DNA from: Flavipsychrobacter sp. | GTDB taxonomy: Bacteria; Bacteroidota; Bacteroidia; Chitinophagales; Chitinophagaceae | NCBI GenBank assembly: GCA_016786565.1 | Contig: JAEUVY010000079.1 | Location: forward strand, 1-46,031 | DNA: 46,031 bases | Direction of reading: 5' to 3' | Shown here: positions 1 through 9,500 of the stretch, piece after piece | Position numbering within the stretch: position 1 is the first letter of the stretch | Layout of the letters: each line of letters starts with the position of its first letter | The notes under the pieces: model-generated | Database searches by the model: none | Seen by the model: the letters and a program-made list of their open reading frames with translations, nothing else | What the model was told of the DNA's origin: nothing | Position numbers and translations under genes: made by a program

Positions 1-1
1 A

Positions 2-2320
2 GACCAGGCCCAGAAAAGCCAGAAAAGATATAAAGAAATTTTCAATTTCAGTCAGGCCTGGATATGCACTCATACCTTGGACGGAGAGATACTCACCATC
101 AATCCGGCTGCTTGCAAGCTGCTGGGGTATAGCGAAAGCGACCTCCTGGGCAAAAACATTGCCGGGTTCCTACACCCGAAAATGCAGAAAGACTTCCAGG
201 AAGAATACCTGCAGAAGATCATAGACACAGGCGTCACCGACGGCATTCTCACAATTTTCTCCAGAAAAGGAGAAAAGATACACATGCTGTACCAGAATTA
301 CCTGCTCAGCGAACCAGACAGTGAACCATATGTCATAGGATTTGCCCAGAATATCACCGACCGCCTGTATGCAGAAGAAGCACTGAAGAGAAGTGAGGAG
401 AAATACCGCAAGATCATTGAAAACATGAATCTGGGTATGTTGGAACTGGATGCCGAAGAAAGGATCATCTTCGCCAACCAGCAATTCTGCACCATGAGCG
501 GCTACGATACAGACGAACTGTATGGCCAGAAAGCTAATGAGATCTTCCCTGAGACATCAACAGACCGCATCATAAACGAACAGTCGTGGAAAAGCAGATA
601 TGGCATTTCCAATCGTTATGAGTTCATGGTACACACCAGGTCCGGCGAGGCACGCTGGTGGCTGGTGAGTACCGCACCGCTACACAATGCCGACGGTTCT
701 TTAAAAGGCTCAATAGGCATCCATCTTGACATAACCCGTCAAAAGAAGATGGAAAAAGACCTGCGCGATGCCATGCAGGCCGCCGAAAGGTCATCGCAGG
801 CCAAGGAAGCTTTCCTTGCCAATATGAGCCATGAGATACGCACGCCTATCAATGCCATCATGGGCATGGGCAAACTTCTGGCAAAGAGCAATCTGAATAA
901 ACAGCAGCTTTTCTATCTGTCCTCTATCCGCACCGCATCAGAGAATTTGCTGGTGGTCATCAACGATGTGCTGGACATTTCTAAAATAGAAGCAGGTAAA
1001 GTAAACATCGAGAATATTCCATTTGACATGGACCAATTGGTGCGCCACGCTATCAACATGCTGGCACCCAAGGCCGAAGAAAAAGGTCTTTCAGTCATTT
1101 GCGAGGTAGATGAAAATATATCACATTCGTTGATCGGCGACCCATACCGCATCAATCAGGTACTGATGAACATGTTGAGCAATGCCATCAAGTTCACAGA
1201 ACAGGGGCGTATACGCGTAGGTGCCGAAATGGCAAAAAAGGCCGATGGCATGCAACAGGTTGTTGTAACCATAGAAGACACAGGCATAGGCATCAGCGAA
1301 GAATTCCTGTCAGTTATATTCAATAAATTCACGCAGGAAGACGACTCGTTCGTCCGTAAATTTGGCGGCACCGGCCTTGGCATGAGCATCACCAAGCAGC
1401 TCATGGATTTAATGGGCGGAACCATTGCCATTGAAAGCGAGAAGAACCTGGGCACAACAGTTACACTCACTTTCAACCTTAAAGTAGGCACCGCCAAGAT
1501 CTTCGAGAAGAAGCGGGCAGTAAAGACCGATACCAGCAACATCGGCAACAAGAAAGTCCTTCTTGTTGAAGACAACGAGCTGAACAGGCTTTTGGCTTAC
1601 ACCATTCTCACGCAATATGGTGCCATAGTCACCAGCGCCGACAATGGTCTCACCGCTATTGAAATGGTCCAGCGCGATGAATTCGACATCGTTCTGATGG
1701 ACGTGCAAATGCCGGTAATGGACGGCGTGCGCGCCACACAGATCATCCGCGAGAAACACAACAAGGCCATCCCTATCATTGCGCTTACAGCCAATGCATT
1801 AAAAGGCAAGAGGGAAGAATACATCAGTGCCGGCATGAATGACTACATCGCCAAACCTTATAACGAGGAGAAGATGATAGCCGTAATTGCCAACTGGTTG
1901 CACAAGACCGAAAAAGACACACCACCACCCGCGGCATTCAAAGAGGAAAAGGAAGAGATCATCCTTAATGACGATGATGCACCGCTGTATGATGTAAAGA
2001 AACTGATGGTCAAGTGCGGCAACAATGCCGAATTCGTCACCCAGATGCTATCACTTTTTGTCACAGATGTGCCGCAAACAATGGCCAAAATACGCGACGC
2101 TTACGAGATCAGCGACCTGAAAAACGTAAAGTATCTGGCGCATCGCATCCGTCCGGCACTGATGAACATGTCTATAAACAGCATTCGAGAGGAGTCATTC
2201 GCGCTCGAAACGCTTGCAGCCAACGAACAACGAAATGCGGAAATGGAGCGTATTATCAACAAGATGACCACGGTGATCAATGCCGTTACTGCGAAGCTGA
2301 AAGCGGAATACAATATCTAA
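2..2320 (+). CDS. Hybrid sensor histidine kinase, PAS-PAS-HisKA-HATPase-REC-Hpt (5' truncated by window)
   Basis: The frame is open to the left edge, so the true start lies outside; a TTG at 77 falls inside a PAS domain and is not a credible start. Counting from base 2 there are 772 residues: a PAS domain (about 10-115), a second PAS/PAC (about 125-250), HisKA with the phospho-accepting His at 277 in MSHEIRTPINAIMG, a HATPase domain (N box NMLSNAIKFTE, G boxes DTGIGIS and GGTGLGMSI), a receiver domain with Asp 567 in VLMDVQMPVMDG, and a C-terminal Hpt domain with His 714 in LAHRIRPALM. All phosphorelay residues are present, so a His-Asp-His relay within one protein is expected, probably passing phosphate to a separate response regulator. 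No transmembrane segment is visible in this part, so the stimulus cannot be named. The stop lies 8 bases from the stop of the convergent permease gene. Confidence 0.95.
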   Translation, partial: DQAQKSQKRYKEIFNFSQAWICTHTLDGEILTINPAACKLLGYSESDLLGKNIAGFLHPKMQKDFQEEYLQKIIDTGVTDGILTIFSRKGEKIHMLYQNYLLSEPDSEPYVIGFAQNITDRLYAEEALKRSEEKYRKIIENMNLGMLELDAEERIIFANQQFCTMSGYDTDELYGQKANEIFPETSTDRIINEQSWKSRYGISNRYEFMVHTRSGEARWWLVSTAPLHNADGSLKGSIGIHLDITRQKKMEKDLRDAMQAAERSSQAKEAFLANMSHEIRTPINAIMGMGKLLAKSNLNKQQLFYLSSIRTASENLLVVINDVLDISKIEAGKVNIENIPFDMDQLVRHAINMLAPKAEEKGLSVICEVDENISHSLIGDPYRINQVLMNMLSNAIKFTEQGRIRVGAEMAKKADGMQQVVVTIEDTGIGISEEFLSVIFNKFTQEDDSFVRKFGGTGLGMSITKQLMDLMGGTIAIESEKNLGTTVTLTFNLKVGTAKIFEKKRAVKTDTSNIGNKKVLLVEDNELNRLLAYTILTQYGAIVTSADNGLTAIEMVQRDEFDIVLMDVQMPVMDGVRATQIIREKHNKAIPIIALTANALKGKREEYISAGMNDYIAKPYNEEKMIAVIANWLHKTEKDTPPPAAFKEEKEEIILNDDDAPLYDVKKLMVKCGNNAEFVTQMLSLFVTDVPQTMAKIRDAYEISDLKNVKYLAHRIRPALMNMSINSIREESFALETLAANEQRNAEMERIINKMTTVINAVTAKLKAEYNI

Positions 2321-2328
2321 GGTCCACC

Positions 2329-3573
2329 CTATTCGTAGCGGAGTGCCACGATCGAGTCAAGTCTGGATGCCTTGATAGCGGGGTAGATACCCGATATCAC
2401 GCCTACTAAGGCGCATAAAGACACGCCCATCAGCATCCACAACCACGGAACAACAAACGCTGTTTTGAAAAACAGCCCGACCACATTCCCCAGCAACATG
2501 CCCGAGATGATTCCCGCTGCGCCACCCAGCAAGCTGATCAGCACCGACTCGGTCAGAAACTGCCGTTTGATTGCGGACGAGCGGGCACCCAGCGCTTTAC
2601 TGATGCCTATCTCACGCGTCCTTTCGGCAACAGATACCAGCATAATATTCATAAGCCCTATAACAGAACCCAGCAAAGTGATCACACCTATGAGGATAGC
2701 CGCTATCCTGATGTAAACAATACTATCCATCACCACTTCCACCAGATCATTGTTCTGCGAAATGGTGAAATTATTCTCCGTCCCCAACACCTGCTTCCTT
2801 ATCACCCTGAACATACCCTCAGCTTCTTCCGCGGCTACATCCTTTATGTTCACATCGGGCACCTTCACACTTATCAGATAAGAACTCCCTCCACCAAACA
2901 ACGCCCGTGCCGATGCCAACGGTATCACAACCAGATTATCGGCATCCATTATCATACTCCCTCCCTTCGACTCCATTACACCCACCACTCGTGCCTTCAC
3001 GTCTCCAACAGACACTACCTCGTTGATACAATTATTGATATTGCCCTTGAACAACTTTTTCGCAACACCGTTACCAAGCAAACACACAGCCCCGCCACCC
3101 TGCACCTCCGATACAGAGAAGTTCCTTCCAACCTCCAGCTTGGTGTCGGTTACCGCAAGATAAGATTCATCAACTCCATTAACGCGCACGTTAGGATTTG
3201 TCTTCAACGACCGATACCTGACCGTCGCCACACTGGTTCCGTTTACAGAAATACCAACCAAAGCCGGAAAATGAAAACGCTCTTTAAAGGCCTTTGCCTC
3301 TTCATAGGTAATACTCTTACCCTCCACCACCGTCACATTCATTCCCCCGCCACGGTGTTTCTTCTTTTTCAGCACATCGCTCGTTATCTGGAACGAATTA
3401 ACGCCCATGCTGCTGAAGTTCTCATACACACTCGCCTTCATCACCTCTATTGCGGTGAGAATACCCACCAATGCCATGATCCCCAGACCAATGATGGCAA
3501 TAGTGAGCGATGACCGCAACTTGTTGTTGCGTATGGCCCTGAAAGCAAGATTAACGTTAAAAAGAAGCTGCAT
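2329..3573 (-). CDS. ABC transporter permease, MacB/FtsX family
   Basis: The protein has 414 residues. An N-terminal segment RAIRNNKLRSSLT precedes the first transmembrane helix (about 22-42), followed by a large extracytoplasmic MacB_PCD-type domain (about 45-270) and three C-terminal helices of the FtsX core (about 285-400). It ends with the family signature PAIKASRLDSIVALRYE. This is the usual length and architecture of the permease half of MacAB/LolCDE-type transporters, which use cytoplasmic ATP hydrolysis for mechanotransmission in the inner membrane. The ATPase and any membrane-fusion partner are not in the window. Its ATG lies 14 bases after the stop of the upstream T9SS cargo gene, so the two are probably co-transcribed, although no functional link is known. 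Confidence 0.92.
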   Translation of the reverse strand: MQLLFNVNLAFRAIRNNKLRSSLTIAIIGLGIMALVGILTAIEVMKASVYENFSSMGVNSFQITSDVLKKKKHRGGGMNVTVVEGKSITYEEAKAFKERFHFPALVGISVNGTSVATVRYRSLKTNPNVRVNGVDESYLAVTDTKLEVGRNFSVSEVQGGGAVCLLGNGVAKKLFKGNINNCINEVVSVGDVKARVVGVMESKGGSMIMDADNLVVIPLASARALFGGGSSYLISVKVPDVNIKDVAAEEAEGMFRVIRKQVLGTENNFTISQNNDLVEVVMDSIVYIRIAAILIGVITLLGSVIGLMNIMLVSVAERTREIGISKALGARSSAIKRQFLTESVLISLLGGAAGIISGMLLGNVVGLFFKTAFVVPWLWMLMGVSLCALVGVISGIYPAIKASRLDSIVALRYE

Positions 3574-3587
3574 GTAGCCTTTCAGTA

Positions 3588-5477
3588 TTACTGGCGCACA
3601 AAACGCTGCACCGGAACGATTTCGCCATTAGCTCCTATCGCCTTCAAAAAATAGTTACCTGCCGGAAGGGGCGCAATATTAAACGTGATCAGGTTACGTC
3701 CCTTCTTACATGGCGCATCCATCAGATTGTCCACTACCCTACCCGAGATATCATAGATAACAAAGCTGAAGCCCTGTGCTGTAGCAACCGAAAACTCAAA
3801 ATTCACAAACTCGGTCGCAGGTGCCGGAAACACTTTTGATGGCGCAACCTGCGCACCCGCGTCTGCTACAGACGATACGTAATAGGGCGACGTGAGGCGG
3901 GCCATGTAGTTACCGTACCTCGAATCTTTCCTACCGAATATCCCTTCAACCCACACCGCACCCGGCTGATTCCAATCTGGCTGAGAACCACTGTAGTCTC
4001 CCCAGCGTTGCTCCTTGCCCGAAAGAATACTGATACTCTTCTCGCCCGATTTTATGATGAGCATATCCGAATAGTCGTTCCCGTCAAAGAAAACAGCACC
4101 ATATCCCGGGAATGTTTTACGACCCGAGAATTCATAAGAAATGATCGACTGATTGCTGCCACCTGAATTACCTGTCCAGGAAATATTCGGATAACCAAAG
4201 TCAAGTGTATCGTTTGTTATAAGTCTGGCATGTACCACCGGTGCGCTATGCACATTACTGATCACTCCGTGATAGATCGCGGCATTACCATTCAACGCGC
4301 TGGAACTTACACTCACAAACTGTATCTCATCATCCTTGATGTACGCACCCAGCACCCTGCCGTCATTGGTCGCCAGTGTCTTGTTGGTGTCAGGCTGCAA
4401 TGCATTGGGCGGAACACCGTAGGGTAAATTAGAAATTATCGGCGTCACTGTCAGCGTGGTATCACCGGGTCCCATATCCCCATTTATACGCACCAGAAAA
4501 ATTGAGTCGTTCGACATATCAAAATTCCTGTCAGAAAGGAAATACTGCTCAGGACCACCAATACCCGAACCGGGCTTCACCGGATGCAGGCACCTGATGT
4601 TGCGACCGTTGTAGGCAATATCTTCCCATATACGGTAGTTGAGTGCAGTATCACCGGCATAGCCACCTGCTTTTTTCACCTGATAGATAATGGTCTGCTT
4701 GAAACCTTCCTGCCAGCTGGTGCTGTAACGGATCTTGTTTCCTGTAAGGTAAAACTCATCCTTGGTAATGGTGATTGCAGGATAATCGAACCACGTAGTA
4801 TCGTTCAGATAATCACCATAAAACTTGTAAAAGTTCCATTCGCCCGTCGGATCATTAGTTTTCGAAAAACCCAGCACGATCCAGTTCACCGAATTGGTAC
4901 TATTAAGCATCACAGATATGAACCTGTCTGTACCCGGATCATAGATCACCTTCGGATCGAAACGGTAATGCACGGTAAAACTGCCGGTATTATTAAGTCC
5001 TACCGCCGAACTATAGGATATCAATGCCTTGCGGGAAAGATAGTTGCCTGTGTTGGCATCGTGTACTGATATGTAGGAATTCATTACCGAAATGGCCTTA
5101 TCTCCATTGCTCACCGCACAATAATTATCAGGCGGAATCCCCGAAAGCGAGTCTGCAATAAAACCCATTGTCATTGCAGGCCCCGGCACCGATGATGTTT
5201 TCTTCGATTGCAGGTTGCTGCTTTTTCTCGGATATTGGCGCTCCACCTCACGCTTGATATCGCGCAGCATTTTCTTGTCGAAATCATGCTCTACGTCGGG
5301 TGCCTCTATTGAATGAACAGTCGCTGAGTATTTATCGTCAGCATCTTTCAATGCTGCCGTTCCCGCAAGGGGTGCCTTGAACTGCCTCACCTTTACCTGC
5401 TGTCCGTGAACTGTCAATCCGGCAAGAGCACAAAACGCGGTAATAAGTATCCTCAATTTCATAAAAAAGATTTTCAT
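3588..5477 (-). CDS. Secreted protein with T9SS type A sorting domain, possibly beta-propeller
   Basis: The protein has 629 residues. A signal peptide is clear (LRILITAFCALAGLTVHG, cleavage near residue 25); the ATG at 5477 or the ATG five codons later would both give one. The middle (about 95-540) carries blade-like segments such as DPKVIYDPGTDRF, TWFDYPAITITKDEFYLTG and WGDYSGSQPDWNQPGAVWVE, which suggest a beta-propeller-like fold, but no catalytic motif was recognised. The last 80 or so residues (APATEFVNFEFS...YDISGRVV...LPAGNYFLKA) match the type A sorting domain that directs outer-membrane export by T9SS and attachment to the cell surface. The gene lies just after the atpG terminator and 14 bases before the permease gene. 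Substrate and role are unknown. Confidence 0.85.
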   Translation of the reverse strand: MKIFFMKLRILITAFCALAGLTVHGQQVKVRQFKAPLAGTAALKDADDKYSATVHSIEAPDVEHDFDKKMLRDIKREVERQYPRKSSNLQSKKTSSVPGPAMTMGFIADSLSGIPPDNYCAVSNGDKAISVMNSYISVHDANTGNYLSRKALISYSSAVGLNNTGSFTVHYRFDPKVIYDPGTDRFISVMLNSTNSVNWIVLGFSKTNDPTGEWNFYKFYGDYLNDTTWFDYPAITITKDEFYLTGNKIRYSTSWQEGFKQTIIYQVKKAGGYAGDTALNYRIWEDIAYNGRNIRCLHPVKPGSGIGGPEQYFLSDRNFDMSNDSIFLVRINGDMGPGDTTLTVTPIISNLPYGVPPNALQPDTNKTLATNDGRVLGAYIKDDEIQFVSVSSSALNGNAAIYHGVISNVHSAPVVHARLITNDTLDFGYPNISWTGNSGGSNQSIISYEFSGRKTFPGYGAVFFDGNDYSDMLIIKSGEKSISILSGKEQRWGDYSGSQPDWNQPGAVWVEGIFGRKDSRYGNYMARLTSPYYVSSVADAGAQVAPSKVFPAPATEFVNFEFSVATAQGFSFVIYDISGRVVDNLMDAPCKKGRNLITFNIAPLPAGNYFLKAIGANGEIVPVQRFVRQ

Positions 5478-5488
5478 AAAAATAAGAA

Positions 5489-5517
5489 AACATCCTCACG
5501 GTTGCCGCGAGGATGTT
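5489..5517 (-). terminator. Intrinsic terminator of atpG
   Basis: A 9-bp perfect inverted repeat AACATCCTC (5489-5497) / GAGGATGTT (5509-5517) has an 11-base loop with an internal 3-bp stem. On the minus strand it is followed by the T-rich run TTCTTATTTTT (lower coordinates). It lies 23 bases after the atpG stop and just before the ATG of the next minus-strand gene, so that T9SS cargo gene may need its own promoter or read-through. Confidence 0.75.
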
Positions 5518-5539
5518 CAGTTTATTTAAAATTCGTCCA

Positions 5540-6424
5540 TTAACCCTGCAGTGCAGCAGCGCCACTCACGATCTCTGTAAGTTCTGTTGTGATCGCCGCC
5601 TGACGAGCACGGTTATAACTGATCTTCAACGACTTCAGCAATTCGTTTGCGTTCTCACTTGCCTTGTCCATCGCAGTCATACGTGCTCCATGCTCAGAAG
5701 CGTTTGCATCCAGCACCGCTTTGTACACCTGTGTATTCAGGATCTTTGGCATCAACTCTTGCAACAACACTTCCCTCGATGGTTCGAATAAGAAATCAGA
5801 ATTCATATTATTACCTTCTTTTTTCTCACTCTTCGGTATCGGCAGGTATTGTTCAGAAATGAAGTTCTGCGTAGCAGCATTCTTAAACTGACTATACACA
5901 ATTTCTACACGATCATACTCTTTATTAAGGAATGCCTGTTGGGCATGAACTGCCGCACGACGAACATTTTCAAAAGAAAGATCAGAAAACAACTCCCAGT
6001 AAGCGTCTATCAGACGGAAGCCGTTGCGGGAAAAATACTCATACCCTTTTTTTCCTATCGGCAGGATCGTCACATTACCTTTTGCATATTGTGCAGCATA
6101 CTTCTCTTTAATAATGGTACGTGTCAGCTTGATCACGTTTGCATTATACGCGCCACAAAGTCCCCTGTCGCTGGTGATAGCGATAAAGAGGATCCTCTCC
6201 GCCGGACGCTCCTCTGCAAGCGGCAGGCTCACTTCACTCGAAGAAGAGCTAACGATATTGCTGAGCATCTCCTGCAATTTCTTTGAGTAAGGACGCATCT
6301 GCAGGATGGCATCCTGCGCGCGACGCAACTTCGCAGCACTCACCATCTTCATCGCTTTGGTGATCTGCTGGGTTGACGTTACCGATTTTATTCTATTGCG
6401 GACTTCTTTAAGTTGGCCTGACAT
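5540..6424 (-). CDS. atpG: F0F1 ATP synthase subunit gamma
   Basis: The protein has 294 residues, close to the usual 285-295. The N-terminal helix has the family signature LKEVRNRIKSVTSTQQITKA followed by MKMVSAAKLRRAQ. The C-terminus has the conserved helix with NANELLKSL and ITTELTEIVSGAAAL, which forms the rotating coiled-coil shaft inside the alpha3beta3 head. The central Rossmann-like part includes ITSDRGLCGAYNANV. Subunit gamma couples proton flow through F0 to catalysis in F1 on the cytoplasmic face of the inner membrane. The gene stands alone: no atpA, atpH or other atp gene is adjacent, and both neighbours encode T9SS cargo. It ends in a strong hairpin terminator. Confidence 0.98.
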   Translation of the reverse strand: MSGQLKEVRNRIKSVTSTQQITKAMKMVSAAKLRRAQDAILQMRPYSKKLQEMLSNIVSSSSSEVSLPLAEERPAERILFIAITSDRGLCGAYNANVIKLTRTIIKEKYAAQYAKGNVTILPIGKKGYEYFSRNGFRLIDAYWELFSDLSFENVRRAAVHAQQAFLNKEYDRVEIVYSQFKNAATQNFISEQYLPIPKSEKKEGNNMNSDFLFEPSREVLLQELMPKILNTQVYKAVLDANASEHGARMTAMDKASENANELLKSLKISYNRARQAAITTELTEIVSGAAALQG

Positions 6425-6461
6425 ATAATTAAATAACGATATAGATAGTGTAAAACTGCGG

Positions 6462-6469
6462 CAAAATTA
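6462..6469 (-). promoter_or_regulatory. Candidate -7 box of the atpG promoter
   Basis: The minus strand reads TAATTTTG, an exact match to the Bacteroidota -7 consensus TAnnTTTG, 38 bases upstream of the atpG ATG (leader of about 30 nt). No TTG lies at the ideal 19-base distance, so the -33 element is weak. A separate promoter would fit the isolation of atpG behind the giant gene. Confidence 0.4.
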
Positions 6470-6555
6470 CCGAATTTTATATTGTAACTCTAAAGTATTT
6501 TGAACAAAATCACCGCTATCCACACCCTTGTGAATAAGAAATTGGTCAGATTGCG

Positions 6556-9500
6556 CTATTTCACAATAACAAAATGAACAATATGACTATTCCCATTTTG
6601 CGTCACGGTCAGCAAATACATACCATTTGCAAGCTCCTTACCCACCTTGATCCGCTTATTTAGCAAAGGTTGTTTTACCTCCCATTGATCTGACCACACC
6701 TGCTGACCGAGCACATTTGTTATCGTCAGCGACGTCTCCCCGGCACCTGCTAAACTCCCTGAAAGCACAAAACTTCCGTCATTCGGGTTCGGATAAAGGC
6801 GAATAGCACCATTGCTCATCCCGGGGTCCGAAACGCCAACCTGATTCACTGTAACTACCACCTTACCACTTGCCGCTATCCCGCCGCACAGGCCGCCACT
6901 CACCACCGTACAGCTTACCGTATCTCCGTTAGATAGTGTAGAGGAAACATAGGTAGCATTTGTCGCTCCCGCAACCGCGCCTCCATTTACCTTCCATTGA
7001 TAGGACGGAGCAACTCCTCCATTCGATACCACCGCACTGAAAGTCACTTCCTGCCCTCCCACAATTACCAACCCCGGTGTTGCATTTATGGCAACAGTCG
7101 GCGTGTTATACGGCAGCACCGTCATTGGTACAGCTATTCCATTTGCTGTATCCGTTGTTCTGCAGCGCGAATTTGCCGCCATTCTGCAATACACAACGTC
7201 ACCATCTGTCGGGGTGTAAGTATAACCTGCACCTGTACCAACCTCCACTCCATTGCGCTTCCACATAAATACCGGAGAAGTCCCCCCATTGACTGATGTT
7301 GCAGTAAAAGTGACCGACGTGCCCACACACACCGAATCATTGGGCGTAACAGAAGTGATCACCGCAGGCACCACCACCGGCAATGCCGTCATTCTTATAC
7401 CCGCCGTCGCTACATTAGGCACGGCACACCCCGCGCTACTCGTCATTCGGCAGGTCACGGTATCTCCGTCGGCTGGTGTGTAGGTCATAGAGGTCGACCC
7501 GGCTACAACCGACCCGTTCACACTCCACTGATACACCGGAGCACTACCACCCAGGTAAGGGATCGGCACAAATGTCACCGATGTTCCGTTACATATCGTA
7601 TCACCAAAAGACGACACTATTGACACGCCTGCTGGTGCATACGCCACCGGTGTAACTACTACCGTTGATAGCATTGATCGCGAACAGCCGGTGGAAGTAT
7701 TGATTGCAAAAACACCATAAGTACCACCTATCGTTTGCAAACCGAAATTCAATGGTGCTCCGGTACCTGTCAAAGTCACCACCGGTGTCACTCCGTTGAA
7801 CAATGTGTAACTAAACCCGGCAACAGACCCGTTCAAACCTACCGCAACGCCCGTACCACCGATGCAGAATGCACCACCACCTGTTACCAGATGGGTTGCC
7901 GGCAACTGATTTACAGTGATAGACTTTGTTGCCAGACACCCCGAAGGCAGGTTATAAGAAATAATAGCTACTCCCGGTGCAACACCATGTACCGCACCAA
8001 ATGGATTTACAGTAGCCACGCCTATAGTACTGCTCGACCATACGCCTCCCGGCACTGCATTAGCAAACACCACCGTATCGCCGGCACAAACAACATTGCT
8101 GCCGGTTGTTGGCAATAAGGGATCTACCGTAACCACTGCTACCGAGTAACAGCCGGTGAACAGTGTATAAGATATTGTTACAGCACCTGAACCAACACCG
8201 TTAACTGCCCCCGATCCGGTAACCGTTGCAATAGAGGGATTTGAGGATGTCCAAGTGCCGCCGCTTGTCGATGAACTGAGTACTGTGGTCGCCCCCTGAC
8301 AGATATGAGTACCACCCGTAATAGCCGCAGGTGGCGCATAAACAGTTATAACTGCCGATGTACCACACCCCGAAGGCATGCCATAAGACATTACAACCGT
8401 ACCCAATGACACTCCGGTAACCACACCTGTACTACTGCCTATTGTTGCAACAGCGAGGTTACTGCTACTCCATACGCCTCCTGCCATAGTATTTGATAGT
8501 ACAGTGACATTACTTACGCACGCGATTGACGGACCGGTGATAGTCGGCGGAACGGCATTAGTAGTGAATATACGTGTCGCAAAACATCCGGTTGGCAAGG
8601 TATAACTGATCACCGCCGTGCCGGCCGCACCGGCAACAACACTACCCGTAGAAAAACCAACACTCGCAACCGATGGACTTGACGAAGACCAGAAACCCGA
8701 CGGGGTAACATCCGACAACATACTACTGCCACCCTGACACGCCGAAGCCACTCCGGTAATAGGCGCAGGTGGCGCATCAACAAACAGAACTATTGTTGTC
8801 TTACAACCGGTAGGCATCGTGTAAGTAACAACGGCCATTCCCGACGCAAGACCCGACACTACACCCGTTGTCGCATCAACGGATACTACTGATGTATAGG
8901 TACTACTCCACGTTCCTCCCGTCATCGTATTGCTTAGTGTCACAGAAGTAGACGGACAAAGATTGGTGCTACCTGTGATTGACGGCGGAACGGGATTAAC
9001 GGTAACGATCGCCATCGCCCTGCATCCGTTGGCAAGTGTATAAGACACAACACTCGTCCCGGCAGCTACACCCGACAATACGCCGGCGGAAGAAATGCCC
9101 GCAACAGTGGTCGTTCCCGAACTCCATGTTCCACCGGGAGTCGCATCTGCAAGAGTAATAGTCTGTCCGGCACATACCTGCGATGGCCCTGTCACCGGCA
9201 ACGGCGATGGATTGACCGTTACAATAACAGACCGCACACAACCTGTGGATAGTGAATAGCTGATTGTTGCTGAACCTGCAGCAACACCAGTCACGTCTCC
9301 CGTGCCGGCTCCAACTGTCGCCACGCTGGTATTATCACTTGACCACACACCGCCCGAAGTACTGTTTGAAAGCGAGAGTATCTGGCCTGTGCACACTACT
9401 GCCCCACCAATGATCACAGATGGCAACGGATTAACCGTTATGAGGAAAGTTCGGAAGCACCCCGTTGGAAGCATGTAAGTAACATTTGCGGTTCCCGCCC

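Noticed and set aside
2014..2409. Plus-strand frame of 131 codons overlapping the end of the histidine kinase
   Set aside because: It overlaps the Hpt domain in another frame and has no recognisable domain or start signal.
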